A stretch of 64,000 nt of DNA from Vanilla planifolia (Eukaryota; Streptophyta; Magnoliopsida; Asparagales; Orchidaceae). The stretch covers positions 30,671,912 through 30,735,911 of the forward strand of contig CM043865.1 of assembly GCA_023846275.1 (NCBI GenBank), in the 5' to 3' direction. The notes under the pieces are model-generated. The model had not been told where the DNA came from. It ran no database searches and worked only from the letters and a program-made list of their open reading frames with translations. The translations under genes were made by a program, and so were the position numbers. Position 1 is the stretch's first letter. Every line of letters begins with the position of its first letter. This document shows, in pieces, positions 1 through 12,556 of this stretch.

Positions 1-2980
1 ATTTGATTTGATAAAGTTTTGGAAAAAAAAATCTCTTTCTCTTCATGTAGTTAGAAAATAATTAAATCCCAAATTCTTTATATTTTTTACTCTTATCATA
101 ACAAAATATTTCCAAATGCTATCAAACTTTATACTAATGAATTTCATAGTAGTTTTAACGTTCAACACTTTTTATTTTGATTATATTCACATAGCTTTAT
201 CCTCTTGAAGTATTGTTATAAAAATTAGGATTTAACTTATATGAGTTTGATATTTAATTGTAAATTGTGACAAATCCTCTTATAATTATTTGAAATGTAG
301 TGAAGCTTATTCAAAACTCACAGAGGAATAATTATGATATTTAATATTTTCTAAAAATGTTTATTTTCTTGTGTTTTTATTCTTTCAAAATTTTTCTAAC
401 TTCAAGGAAAATGCTTATTATTTTGTCATTTTCTTCTTTAAAACTTGCGCCAACCCTTGTCATCACTTCCACCACTCTCAATAGTGGTTATTCTCATTGT
501 TGTGACTACCTTATATCACCTCACTTAAACATAACTATGGTCTTTTACAATGAAGGGTACTAAGGAATTGTGAGTGTGATGTTTTTATGTGGTAATTATG
601 TTATTATATTGTAATTATAAGGCAACATTTTCATACCATCACAACCCATTAGCTCATCTGATTAAACAAAGATGTCGCACTCAAAAGGATTAATTTAGCT
701 AGTGAAACAAATTAAATCCTTCCACTTCATCCATACTAATTGAATCAAATTAGGCATAGTACAAATATTAAATTATATCACTTAATGATGTAATATATTC
801 CATATGCAATAAAATATTACTTTTTTAAAAAAAAGATTGAATTTGTAATTAATCCTTTATTGTCAAGTAAAATTTATGTTTCAAAATTATAATATAATAA
901 TAATATTATAGTATTATCTAAAAAATATAAAAATTTAAAAAGTTGTCTTAAATATCAAAGTAAATATATTACAAAAAAGAGCCTAATAAAAGAAATTTGT
1001 TGATTTTTAGTTTGAAATTTTTTAATTTAAATAAAAAATTTGTATGAATTATGGAGTAAATATTAAGAATTAATAATATATATATCATTAAATTATATAT
1101 CAGTGTAACGATGTGCCTTAAGCTAGGCAGTGTAGTTACGTGGGAAGAAAACATGAGGAGCTAGAAGTTATGTGAGAAAGAGGGAGAGTTGGACTTGAGG
1201 GATATCAAAAAGAAGAATTAGAGAGAGGATAACAAGAAGTAATAAAGAGGATAGAAGGAAAAAGTGCATAAAGAGATGAGAAAGAAGAAATAAGAACATA
1301 AGGCTACAAGCAAATTTCCATTAAATAACCTCATTAGTGAAGAAAAAGGAAGATAGATTGAGGAATGAAAAGGAATAAGAAGCTATTGTAAAAGGGATTA
1401 AGGAAAATAATTCATTAATAATTAAGTTATGATGTTTTTGTGTTTTTCTTCTCTATTGAAAACTCTAAAACTTATTTAAGTAAGAGTTTGTAATTCTATT
1501 TTGAGAATTTGAATGGGTTTTTAAGTCTAGAATAATAAAAATATCTCACATTCATCTTTTTAAGAGTTGATACGAGATTTATAAAGAAGAATGGCTATTT
1601 TCTACTTTAGAAGTGTAGTCAACCATAATGTATGATACATTGGCATACAACATATAGAATGCTAAGTTAATGTGAGATAACAATTGTTTTCTCAAGAAAA
1701 ATGTATGATAGATTAATAAATTATGATGGTTAGTTCATGGGCAACATGTGGGTGGCAGAATTATATTGTTCGTTGAATTAAACAATGGTTACTATACATC
1801 ATTGTATTGTACTATAGTAACATTAAATAATATGATTAGAATAAAACAAGTATTGTTTGAATAAAAGACTATTTGGTTAATATAGTATAGATTTCCAAGA
1901 GTAACGTATGGTACATAAATATCATATGATACAAATAATGTTTCAAAAAGGCCTAAAAGAGTACAAATGATATGAAAGAAGGGTTTTAATGTTGATCGTA
2001 CAATACATCTTGGGAACATATTGTATAATAATATAATAGAAAGAGAGTAACAAGGAAAAATATGATGGAATATAATAAAAATATATTAATGAATAACTTA
2101 CTATTCATTAAGTTTATCTTATTGGTAATGCAAGAATCAAAAGAAAAAAATTACAATGGAGCCCATCCATAAGGTTATAAATGAATATATCTTGAATTGA
2201 TAATATAAGTAAAAACATCTATTGAAATAAAAAGGAAGCACTGGGATCTATTTGGCATAGTGTAAAGCAAATGGTATGATCTAGTATGTTTTTTTATATA
2301 GAACTAGTATGTTTATATGTATTACTAAATTTCTTGCTATGAATGAAGAAAACATGAATAAAACAAGAAAAAAAGAATGGAAATAGAATAAATATGAAAG
2401 AAGAATAAATAAGCTTTTTGGTAATTCATCTTCATACATATTAGTAAGTAAAAGAATAAGAAAATAAAACATGATTTTACCAAATGCACAATTTCATAAC
2501 AAAAGAAATAAGATGTTTGCACTCAATATATGGCATGATATTCCGCTAAAAATAAATCAGACCATGAAAGAAAAAGAAAGAAAAACCAATAAAATTGTAA
2601 CACAAGATTTAAAGTATGATACAATATTAATAGGGCCATAAAAGAAAAAAAAACTTTGCATATAATGGAAGGCATGATATGAAACTAGTAGTATACGAGA
2701 CTAAAATAAGAAAAGAACACAATTAAAACCATAGGATAATAGCATTGAGTGGAGACACGGTGTTGAGATAAAGAAAGGTCAAAATAAAAAAAGCTAGACA
2801 AATAGGAAAAAAGAAAAAAGAAAAAGAAAAAAAAAGACAAATAAGAATTTAATACAAATAAAGATGAAATAATCAGATATATGCATTTTCATATATACAT
2901 GTGGAATAAAGATAAAACAATGAAATGATATTGATGTCATGTTTTTACTTACTCTATTTATTTTATATTTGTTATTTTTA
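1..2980. other. AT-rich intergenic DNA, no gene recognised
   Basis: No reading frame here resembles a known protein; the open frames are short and dominated by Phe, Leu, Ile and Tyr, as expected from AT-rich non-coding DNA. A purine-rich (A/G) stretch lies at about 1150-1420, and A-rich simple tracts at about 2740-2850. The purine-rich block followed by T-rich DNA could be a remnant of a retroelement untranslated region, but there is no partner copy in the window to support that. Confidence 0.5.
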
Positions 2981-4286
2981 TAATATAGGATGATATGTTA
3001 AAACCTATTTTAACTTATAAATATTTAAGAAAAGTTTAGATTCTAATAATATATCCCTACAAAGGCATACTTAAAGGTGTTATAGATTTAGAATAAAAAA
3101 CCCTATGATTATTAGGCAAGAAAGAACTTTCTAAGATGCCAAGAGCTTGCACTAATTTTTAATATAAAGAATCTCAACCTAAAAAGGTAGTTTAAATAAC
3201 ACACACTCAATTATTCACGTTAGTGATAAAGTGGTAAATTATACACAAGTAGTGTTGTTAGAATACTAAATTTCCTAAAATATGAAATAAAGTAGCTAAG
3301 TACTTTCCTGGTGATTTCATTTATTGTGAATGTTAGATAATGTGTCAAGATTTTTTTTCTAAGCCACCTGCTCACCTTCCTAAGGTGCCCTGGAATCACT
3401 CTATTAGATCGTTCACATGCAACATACTTTATCAAAATAACTTGGTAGCAAAACTTCATTATTTCTTTCAAAAATATTTATCATCAATGATAACATGGTA
3501 AGCATCCCATTTATTAATATCTCGATGATATAATAATAATTTTATTAATCTAGGAATACAAAATGATATAGTTTGGAATTTTAAATGATAGTTTAGAATT
3601 CTAAAAGTTGCCATAAGTTACAAAATAATATTTTGAATTTTGGTTAAAAAAATTGAAAAAAATTATATTAAAAAGTTTTAAAATTAATTGACATAAGTAG
3701 TTCCTAAATAGGTGTGCATTTTAGATAGTAGTAATTACAAGTGAAGAAGCAATGGGTGATAGAATGGTTGCAACATGTTTGGAGAGGCACGACCCTTCTA
3801 GTCCAGTTTTTAGGGAGGCATGGGTGAGGTGGAATAATGCGGGTTGGTGAGAGCTGGCTGGTCGACGTAGTTTACAGCAGATAGACAGGTTATCATAGGT
3901 GATGGGTTGGCATAGATCAAGCAGATAAACTAGTTGTGTGGGTTATGCAGGTTAGTGCATGCTCTAGTAATGGTAATTGATAGCAATGATACAACGATAG
4001 ACAAAGAAAACACTTAAACTCAATTTTTAGTCTTTTTAAAGTAATTTTTAACAAAAATTTATATCAACAAAATTATAAGACTATTGAAGGTATGACCTGT
4101 ATTAAATATAAAATTGAAAATATCTTAAGTGGAACCTCTACATGATGTAATTGTCCACTACAATGAAAATATTAATAGAAATTAACGAGAAGTAGAGGAG
4201 TCAATCTTGGCATAGTTCTAAGATCGAATAGACTAGTACACCTCCAAGTGGAGCATTTGTATAATGCACTAGATGATACTTTGTCA
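2981..4286 (-). repeat. Gypsy element 3' LTR (left copy)
   Basis: This block aligns along most of its length with 7307-8797: for example the shared words GGATGATATG near the outer end, TAAAGGTGTTATA, and AATTCTAAAAGTTGCC at about 3598-3613 and 7974-7989. In element (minus) orientation it starts TGACAAAG directly after a purine tract AGGGAGGG (4287-4294 read on the minus strand), which fits a polypurine tract next to a 3' LTR. The other end probably began as TG on the + strand and now reads TA. Confidence 0.75.
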
Positions 4287-4296
4287 CCCTCCCTAG
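4287..4296 (-). promoter_or_regulatory. Polypurine tract of the gypsy element
   Basis: On the minus strand this reads CCTAGGGAGGG and abuts the TG that starts the left LTR. A purine run in this position primes plus-strand DNA synthesis in LTR retrotransposons. The call rests on position and composition only. Confidence 0.5.
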
Positions 4297-6480
4297 GTAA
4301 GAAAGAGCACAACTCTATAGAGTTAAGATCAAATCTCTGATACTACTTTAACATCTCTGGGATTAAGTGGTGAAGCTCTTCCTTAGTAATCCAAGTGTTG
4401 TCAGAGGCTAGATGACTCACCAACATACCAAAAATCTTTATCGTGTTTGATCTTATGTGAAAATTGTTTGATTATTTAAGATTTTCTCCACTTGATCTGT
4501 CAACTCATTAGATGAAGCTTAATATAATGATAGGATATGTTTACTTGATAGTGATGGTGAAGGCTTAAAAGGCTTACTTAGTATTAGGCATGCTTTCCTA
4601 TAAGGTAAAAGATCTTAAATATTAAAGGTAGGTCTTATTCCATAATCTTTGGATAAATCCAAAATATACACTTTGATATCTAGTTTTTTTCATAATTCTA
4701 AATAGTCTAACACTATAAGCATGTAATTTTCTGAAGGTTCTTGGTAGGAATCTCTTAGACCTAACATGAATCATCATATAATCACACTCAATAAATTATT
4801 TAGGTTTTTATGTGTATCTATTAGTTATTTATATATTTTATTATTTAAATAAAACTATTTAATAATACATTTATGTAATGATAAAATATAATGAACAAAA
4901 GACTCAATAAAATCAGAAGTGCAAAAATTATGAGACAATAAATCAAATAAATAAGACTCTAGGGATGATTTTCAAAATAAATTTTAAAAGGACTCAAACT
5001 CATTGTTTGATTAGTAAACTTAATGCATGACAATAGATGACCTAAAGTTGAAACATGTTCCTTTATTTGGTTGTGAAAAATATTGTTTAAATTTTGTTTG
5101 ATTACTTTTTTATTCATCCATTTGGGGATGATAAGTTGATAGAAATTAATGTTTTGCTTGAATTGATGGATTTTCTTAGTGATGTGATAGTGAGATGATA
5201 AGAACCATATTTATGACATATTGAATATCTCTTAAAAGTAGGAGTGTGTCTAGCAAGCCATCAATAAATATGTTTATAAATTCTTTTAGTAAGGGTTGGA
5301 CAAAGAGTAATGGGGTGCGTATTCTAGTAAAGGCTTCCTTAATTGTCACAAACTAGAAAACTTTGTCATTTTTCATATCCTTTTTAATCCTGACTAGTGA
5401 AATGTTAATAAGTAATTTTAGAGTGTTTATATTAAAAATTTTATTCGAAAGAGGTGCCTTCGTATACTAAAGTGCAAGTATTGGATTTTCTATTTAAGCT
5501 AGAACTCGATCAAAGAACCAAGGTCTTTCGAAGATAAGGCTACCTACTTGTATTGGGGTGACATCACACCATAATTCTTCAAAATATTAACCAAATTTTA
5601 AAGGAACATAGTACCTTTATTGTATGTAAATTGAGGTTTTGTCAATCCAAGATTCAAATTATGGGTGAGGATAGTCTTTTAGTTTTAAATATATTCTTTT
5701 GATAATATTATGTGCTATAGCATTTATATAACTACCACCATTTGTAATAATCTTATAAGATTGGTATTTAATTTTAATGATGATACTAAAGTTGTTATTT
5801 CATCACTAATCTTTAGATGGTCTTGGTGTGTCAAAGTGCATCTCACAATAACTATATGTGGTTCAATATAGTAAAGACTTTGACTTAGTACTTAAAATTC
5901 TTTTTTAACCTCCTCATCTAGTTATATAACCTCTTCTTTTACAACTTCAATGCCTTTTTTAACTCTTCTTTTATCTTTATGTGTAGAGCTCTCTTAGAGC
6001 ACCATGGATTAACATGCCCTCTCCTGTGACAATGATAACACTCAACTTCAAAACTACTAGATAGTTTGTTTGAGGGTTGGATTTGATATGTTAGTGGTAT
6101 AGTTAGAGGGAGATGGGTTGCTTGTCAAGTAGAAGTAATATAAATAGTGGAATTGGTGCTATGAGTTTAAGGCTGAGAAGTGATAGAAGGAAACTCACTC
6201 TTATAAGCAATCAACCCTCTAAATCATTCTACATCACAAGACATTTTATATTTCTTTTTTAAACAAGTAATATTTCTCAAGTATAACTCTGTTTGAATAG
6301 ACTCTTTGAGCCTAACCCAAAATCAAGACAATATTACTCGATCTAACTCCTAATATACAACATCCAAGTATGTAATCATCAAATTTAGTAATATATTTAT
6401 CAATAATCTTTGAACCATGGGATGGACATTGCCATTTATCTAAAGGCATACTTAAATAAGATGTGGGTACTTATTTAGCT
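4290..6480 (-). pseudogene. Degenerate gypsy gag-pol (Gag, zinc knuckle, protease, partial RT, integrase end, chromodomain)
   Basis: Read on the minus strand across stops and frameshifts. Gag at about 6150-6470 includes RFRLGLKESIQTEL-like wording. The zinc knuckle CYHCHRRGHVNPWC (CX2CX4HX4C) is intact at 5999-6040. The protease region at about 5490-5740 has GGSYINAIAHNI and ERPWFFDR, matching the usual DGGS...N and GRPW..DR marks of plant gypsy proteases. The RT start at about 5110-5290 has EFINIF...LRDIQYVINMV, matching the usual PPLRDIQHxIDLVPG stretch. Then the frame jumps to integrase C-terminal wording (SPFKIYFENHP at about 4940; HVRSKRFL and PSKL-like text at about 4760) and a chromodomain-like DNTWITKEELHHLIPEML at about 4340-4420. 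The RT core, RNase H and catalytic integrase core are absent, so it cannot support its own transposition. Confidence 0.8.
5999..6040 (-). other. Gag CCHC zinc-knuckle coding motif
   Basis: Fourteen uninterrupted codons on the minus strand give C-YH-C-HRRG-H-VNPW-C, an exact CX2CX4HX4C nucleocapsid knuckle. In working retrotransposons this motif binds the element RNA during particle assembly. It is the best-preserved motif of this otherwise broken element. Confidence 0.85.
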
Positions 6481-7290
6481 CATAAGCAAATCTTGAGTTC
6501 TTCTCATGATTAGGGTAATGCTTGATCATCATCAAGATATCACCTTTCCTATATGTGAATGAATAATCTAGCTTATGATCTTAGCTTAAATTTTGCAAAT
6601 TAATACTTTCGATGCTCACTAAGATAATACTAATAAAAATAATGCTTCATTCACATTTTCTAATCTTAATATGCTTTAGAATCTAAAGTACCATCAAATA
6701 TAAATGCTTTTATTTTAACCATGTTAATCTGATAATCATCATCCTTACCATGTCTTCTATCATGGGTATGCAGAGTATCTCGATGCCAAAGTTGATGTTC
6801 CAGTTCATTAGAATCATTTATAGAGGATATTTTCCTAATTTTGGAGTCACTTATCATAGACTTAATCTATGAGTTCCACCTAATCTACTATTTCTATATT
6901 ATTCTAATCAATCTATGTATATTTCTAAGGTGATTCTTAGTTCTTGCATTGAATGAGTTAGTTCTAACATTGGATGTTATATTATCGAGTCCATGGTTGG
7001 TTGCGTTGGTCATAAATCAAACTTTTTAAATTGTTTTTCAAATCAAGTGGTCGTAAACTATGGGGTTGAAAATAAAATCTTAATTTGAGATCACAAAAAA
7101 AGAAAAATAATAAATTCTAAAATATACTAATAGAGACCATATAAATAAATAAATGTTATATCATCAAAATTAAAACTAATTTTTTTCATATTTTTTTAAT
7201 AACTTTCAATAATTAAAAAATTTACAAAATTAAAAAATAATTATTTAATATAAATTAAAAGGTATATAAGTTTCAAAAGATAATGATCAT

Positions 7291-7302
7291 GCTCTTACAC
7301 CA
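7291..7302 (-). promoter_or_regulatory. Primer-binding site of the gypsy element (initiator-Met tRNA type)
   Basis: On the minus strand this reads TGGTGTAAGAGC, matching 10 of 12 bases of TGGTATCAGAGC, the usual plant initiator-methionine tRNA priming site. It lies just inside the right LTR, which in minus orientation is the 5' LTR. This fixes the orientation of the element independently of the coding text. Confidence 0.75.
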
Positions 7303-7306
7303 AACT

Positions 7307-8797
7307 TGAGAAAGGATGATATGCTAAAACATATTTTAACTCAAATAATTAAGAAGGGCTCAAGTTTTAGAAATATATCTATACAAGGGTCTACCTAAAG
7401 GTGTTATAAGTTTAGAAGCAAAACTCTTAGAATCAAGTAAAAACTTTCTTAAAAGTGAAGAACTTACATTGATTTTTAACATAAGGAATCTCATCATAAA
7501 GAAAAAGTAGTTTAAACAACACATATCTAAGTTCTCACATTAGTGATGAAGGAGCAAGGTATGTACAAGTAGAGTTTTTAGAATACTAAACAATAAATTA
7601 TACGGTCACTTGCATAAATTAAAAAATTAGACAAGATGATTAAATTTTTCAAAATATCAAATAAAATAAATAAGTACTTTTTTGATGACTTGATGCTCGT
7701 ATTAATGTTGGATAATGAATCAGGATATTCTCTTTTGATCCCTTCACTCACCTTCTCAATGTACCTCCAAAATCACATCATTGAATTATTCGCACATAAT
7801 AAGCTCATATCAAATAAGCTTGGTGATAACACTTCGTTGTTTCATTCAAAAATATTCATCGTCTTTTATAACATGATGAGAACCCTATTTATACAGATCT
7901 CAAGAGTACAATAATAATTTTACTAACCAAGGAATACATAATGACATTTTTGGAATTTTAAAGGATATTTTAGAATTCTAAAAGTTGCCAATAAGTTATA
8001 AAATAAATACTTTTAAGTTTAACAAAACAAAACTAAAAAACTTTGAATTGAAATGCTAATAAAATAATTGACATAAGTAGTTCCCATGTAGGTTGTGCAT
8101 TTTAGGTAGTAGTAATTATGATCAATGAAGCAATGGGTAGTGCGATCTGTATAATCACGCAAAGAAGCATGATGCTTCTAGTCTTGTTTTTGGCTAGGCA
8201 TTGGTTGGGTGAAATAGCATGGATCAACAAGGGCTGGCAGTTTAGCATTGGTCAATGTGGGTAAAAGAAGATATAGTGGGTTGGCGAGGGTGTTAGATCA
8301 ATGTGGGTCGAGCAGATCAACCAGGTTCAATCAGTAAAGTGTAGGTCACATAGGCCATGCAGGTTAGTGTGGGCTACGACGATGATAGTTAATGGCGATG
8401 GTATGATGACAGATGATGATGACCAACATTGGGAACAACCCAAACTAAAATTTTAATCTTTTTAAAGTCATTTTTAATATAACCTTTTGCATTATCAAAA
8501 TTATTGGACAACAAAAGAGATGACTTATACTAAATATAAAGTTAAAAATATCTAAAAAATTACCAATTATTCTTCAAACTACTAAACTAAATTATAAAAG
8601 CAAATAACTTGATGAACTGATAAAAGTAAACTTAAATGTGTAATAAACAATAGTTAGATATAATTGACCCCTATAATGATAATGATAATGGAGACTAATA
8701 GGAAACAAAGGAGCCACTACTGACATGACTTTGAGTCTGAACAGGATTAAATCTCTAAGTTGAACCTCTATTTAATGTATTATATGCTATTATGTCC
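7307..8797 (-). repeat. Gypsy element 5' LTR (right copy)
   Basis: Partner of 2981-4286. It contains a TATA-like CTGTATAAATAGG on the minus strand at about 7884-7897, a reasonable place for the element promoter. An extra stretch of roughly 120 bases at about 8558-8680 has no counterpart in the left LTR and explains why this copy is longer. The outer end is placed where similarity to the left copy fades. Confidence 0.7.
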
Positions 8798-9500
8798 TCT
8801 ACTAACTTTGCTTAAATGTCATTTACTATTTAAATTTATCTACTAAATATTTTTCTCACTATTTATTCTATTTACATGATAAGGTATGTCACTGGCTCAT
8901 AGAGCAATAAAGCAAGGTGAAGATAGATATGAGTAGGTACTCATCTCAAAATCATAACAATTATGTGTATGCATAGTTTTAGAAGAATAGAGAGTTGATA
9001 ATTTATTTATATGTCATTTAAACTTATAATTGTTAGTATTATAGATGTTATATGCTAACTATAAAATAATAGGAACTAAAGATAGTATTCACTCATGTCT
9101 AAGGGGAAAACATTTAAATATATTTACATTTTTTTGCATAATTACTCTAATTATTATGAAATTCATAATTAATACAATAAGACAAGATAATGAGTGTTAA
9201 TTTTTCATAAAAACTTATGAATAATTAATGGCAATTAGCAAGTGTTTTTATATGAAAAATCTTACAATCAAGAAATAATCATACCATAAAAGACTAAAGA
9301 AACTAACTAGCTAGTGTTTCTTATAAGAGACATGTACAAGCTAGAGAGTGCGGCAAATCTCTTTATTGAGAAAGCAAAGTTGGTACTATTGAATACCTCC
9401 CAACACCCAACATTAGAATGAGTTTGTCTTTCTATGGATAGCTCAAGTAGGTTTTAATATAATGTTATAAGTGTTGGTAGAGGTTTTTATTAAACAATAG
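8798..9500. other. AT-rich intergenic DNA, nothing recognised
   Basis: No coding signal, no partner repeat in the window and no structural motif was seen. Confidence 0.5.
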
Positions 9501-9504
9501 GTCC

Positions 9505-10687
9505 TTACATCATTAGTTTGATAATAATAAAACTATTATATTATTTTTAAATAATCTTTTTAAATATTTTAAAATATGTAGCTTAAAATTAAATAAGTTA
9601 ATTAATTAGAGAGTTTAGTCATTTATTCACTAAGCTTATTAATAGTTTTTTGGAGTTAACCTTAACTGGAATCAAAAGAAACACAAAGCTTGAGCAAACA
9701 TGGAGAAGACTTTTTTATTATCATTTTTTGATTTAAAATATAAAATATATAATAATTAACTTGTGACACTAAGGTTGAGTGTCAATGATTAATAGTTTTT
9801 AAAACTGTTCTATCACTCATTTATGATTTCATAGGACATGTATTTCATATAGATTACTTTACATATAACATGTCTTAGAATAGATCAAACTTAATAGGTT
9901 GTACAACTTACTAAAGCTTAAGTAGAAATTAAAAAGAATATAAATTAAGTGAAATCTAGAAAACTATACTAATCATATAATATAATATTCTTATTGTCCT
10001 TGTATGATAAGTTCATTTAAGTGATTAGATGAAGAATCAAATTCAAGTGACTTAAGACTAAGTTGACTTAATAAGGTGTTCATGAAATATTATATTATTA
10101 TTTTGCATGTACTATTAATTTAATAAAATAATCGAACAAGTGTTAAGACTAAGCGTCTTAGGTTTGAGTTGAAGTTTACCTTATTGCACATGTACAATCT
10201 CTTATAACGTATAAGTAGATTTCACTTAATCAAGAAATAAAAGCTGATATATTCTTTGTATAATTAAAATTTCTTATACGATACAAGTATGATCGCATTT
10301 AACATAAATGTGAATGCCAAGACTTAAGACAATGTAGGAGTTGACATGTTTTTTATAAGAATGATTACTTAATCATATATGCACAATCACCTAATTATAC
10401 TTATACAATTTTATAATAATAAAGAGATTATAAGCATTAAGCTCTTCGTATTAGTATGATCTTTCTTATCATCAAGCATGATCCTTATAGAACTCAAAGC
10501 AATATTTTGATTATATGATTCATATGTGTAAGATAGTCTCATTATATTAGTACAATCATTTGTTAGTATTAATTTGAACAAAATAAACAAATCTAAATGA
10601 TAAAAAAATTAAGATATTATGGCATCATACTTGTATGATCCTTGATCAAACAAGTATGATCATTTCAAAAATTATGAATAAATGCTA
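9505..10687. repeat. LTR-like AT-rich repeat, TATGAT-rich
   Basis: The stretch at about 9512-9622 aligns with about 14308-14416: a TTTGATAA-AATAAAAC start and a shared run AGTTAATTAATTAGAG / AGTTAATTAGAGAGTTTAG. The rest is dense in short words such as TATGATC and CTTGTATGATC. The same word style fills 14.4-15.7, 19.8-20.1, 39.5-40.9 and 59.2-60.2 kb. This looks like diverged copies of one LTR-type repeat, but I could not align most of the length by eye and no target-site duplication was found. Confidence 0.4.
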
Positions 10688-10692
10688 GTTTA
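10688..10692 (+). repeat. Target-site duplication of solo LTR 1 (left)
   Basis: GTTTA, repeated exactly at 12552-12556 on the far side of the solo LTR. Confidence 0.75.
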
Positions 10693-12551
10693 TAAAGTTC
10701 TTTATGCTTAAAAATAAACCCACAAGAGAATGGTGAATTGTGATAAATAAGATTTTGAGATTTTCTTTCAATTTTTGGTTTAAATTAAAACTAAAATTTT
10801 TTAAACAAGAACAAAAAAGAGTAGTAAAATAGTACACAAAAGATTTTTAAGGTGGTTCAACTCAAAATTGAGCCTACGTCCACCCCCAACCAGTGTTGGA
10901 AAAAAGCCACTAAAAATCTCCAAATTACAAGCAAGGTTTTTCGTACTACTCACCTCTAACCTACTTGGGATTTTACCTATGACTAATCCCAAACCTACTT
11001 GAGTTTTTTTCGGGCTCAACTCAAACCTCGAGCTTTTGCACAATTGTTGGGTGCCCTTACCCCAATGAAACAAATACAAAAATTGGCAACAAAATATAAA
11101 ATAAGAAAATTTAAAAAAAGTATGAGACACACTCACTTATGAGTTTAGAAGCACCGTATACACTTAAAATAGCTCAAAATTATGATTTAAAAACTTTGAG
11201 AACTTAACAATGGTAATCTCTTAAAGTTCTTCATCCTTCTGTATTTATAGAGCCCAAATTTGAGCTCTAAATCCACTCCCAATGACTCTAAAATGAACTA
11301 GTCGTTTGGGTAACAGACACATAACAGTCATCGTTCAATTTGGATCTTGAAATAGACATTTCTGATTGAATCCCAATCTTATCATTTGAGATCAATCATT
11401 GTCGTAGGATCTAGGCAGCCTTGATCTGGGCCATTAGATTAAGCATAGGTTATCATGCATGTATTAGTATAATGTGTCCAAAAATTATTTGAATTAAAAG
11501 TTTACTGCAGTGGTTCCACATCGTCTTGCAAATTTACCTTTGGTTCGAAGCTCTTGCTTGTCATTTTAATGTTCACTTGCAGCATTTTATCTTGATTAAT
11601 TTATGCCGTCGGATCGCGCCTTCCCTTTCGCCTTTATTAACGTCAGTCGCTCGATCGCGTCTGTCCTTCTGTCTTCTTTTACAATCGGATGGGAATTTAG
11701 TCCCATATCACCCAAATTACATTGTCATTACTTTTCATAAGGATTCTGGTTTGTCTATCTCTCGAGCCGTTTGGGGTTTGCTCCCCCTTCCTCGACCAAG
11801 ATTTCATCACTTGGTCCTTGTTGACATGTTTTCGCACTGTTCTGTTCGGCTTTTCTTGCAGGCTGATTTCACATTGTTCCATTCAACTTTCCCTGTAACC
11901 TTCTTCCTTCGTCTTCAGGCTTCGCTCGCCCCTTCGGGTCTATTGAATAATTTTTATTTTATTTTATTTTTTAAAATCCTTAAAGCCTGGATGGACCAGC
12001 GATCGAGTCAGGTCAACTCGTCCAATGCTACAGTGAAAAATCCCAAGACTAAAGTGATTTTATAGTATTTTGTGAGAATTTTTGTGCCAAAATTTTGAAT
12101 ATAAGTGTACCAAAATAATTTTATATTATGATAGTGTTACAAGAATCCTAAGTGACTATGAAAAGAATTTCATGAACCCTAATTCTTAAATAATTTTAAA
12201 AAATCAAATACCAATGTCTATACTTTTTATCAATAATGCTTGACCCAAAAATCACAATTCAACAATTATTAAACTTATAACATTTTCAAATATTAATACT
12301 ATTATGCCACATCAACTCAAAATTTGGACTTATCAAATTTAAAAAAATAAAAAAAATTCAAGTATAAAAATTTTTGTAAATGTCTTCAATTTTCTTGAAG
12401 CTTGTCATGACTCCAATAGCCTTGAAGACCACTATTTTAGACATTTAAAGTTCATGACTTGACTTAATTGAATATTAACACACTTAAAACAAGCTCATAT
12501 GAAATATTTATAAATATTTATGCTTGACTCATCAAACACAAGGGTGTAACA
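10693..12551 (-). mobile_element. Solo LTR, copy 1
   Basis: About 1.86 kb, bounded by the 5-bp direct duplication GTTTA. It aligns nearly end to end with the reverse complement of 57471-59225 and in large parts with 37152-39180. Read on the minus strand it starts TGTTACACCC, carries a TATA box (TATAAATA at about 11243-11250 on the minus strand), and ends GAACTTTA. The conserved + strand words include AAGGTGGTTC...CCTACGTCCACCCCC. A 5-bp duplication plus an internal promoter in the right place identifies an LTR. No gag-pol, second LTR or primer-binding site adjoins it, so it is a solo LTR, usually left by recombination between the two LTRs of a full element. The frame open at 11526-12065 is not protein-like and is treated as chance. 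Confidence 0.85.
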
Positions 12552-12556
12552 GTTTA
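12552..12556 (+). repeat. Target-site duplication of solo LTR 1 (right)
   Basis: GTTTA, identical to 10688-10692. Confidence 0.75.

Larger units (their letters stand above)
2981..8797 (-). mobile_element. Ty3/gypsy LTR retrotransposon, chromovirus-like, internally deleted
   Basis: Two direct repeats (about 2981-4286 and 7307-8797) bracket a region that on the minus strand reads, in order, Gag, a CCHC zinc knuckle, aspartic protease, the start of reverse transcriptase, the end of integrase and a chromodomain-like tail. That order defines the Ty3/gypsy superfamily, and the tail points to the chromovirus lineage. Most of RT, RNase H and the integrase core is missing, so the internal region is only about 3 kb. 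Every domain carries stops and frameshifts, and the LTRs differ by many substitutions plus an insertion in the right copy. The element is old and not autonomous. I found no clear target-site duplication, so the outer ends are good to about 10-20 bases. Confidence 0.85.

Noticed and set aside
645..745. tRNA-like or SINE-like start (TTAGCTCATCTGATTAAA)
   Set aside because: It resembles a tRNA A box, but there is no B box (GGTTCGA-type) at the right distance, no cloverleaf and no poly-A tail.
11526..12065. Longest open frame in the window (179 codons, + strand)
   Set aside because: It lies wholly within solo LTR 1. The corresponding regions of copies 2 and 3 do not keep the frame, and the translation resembles no protein.
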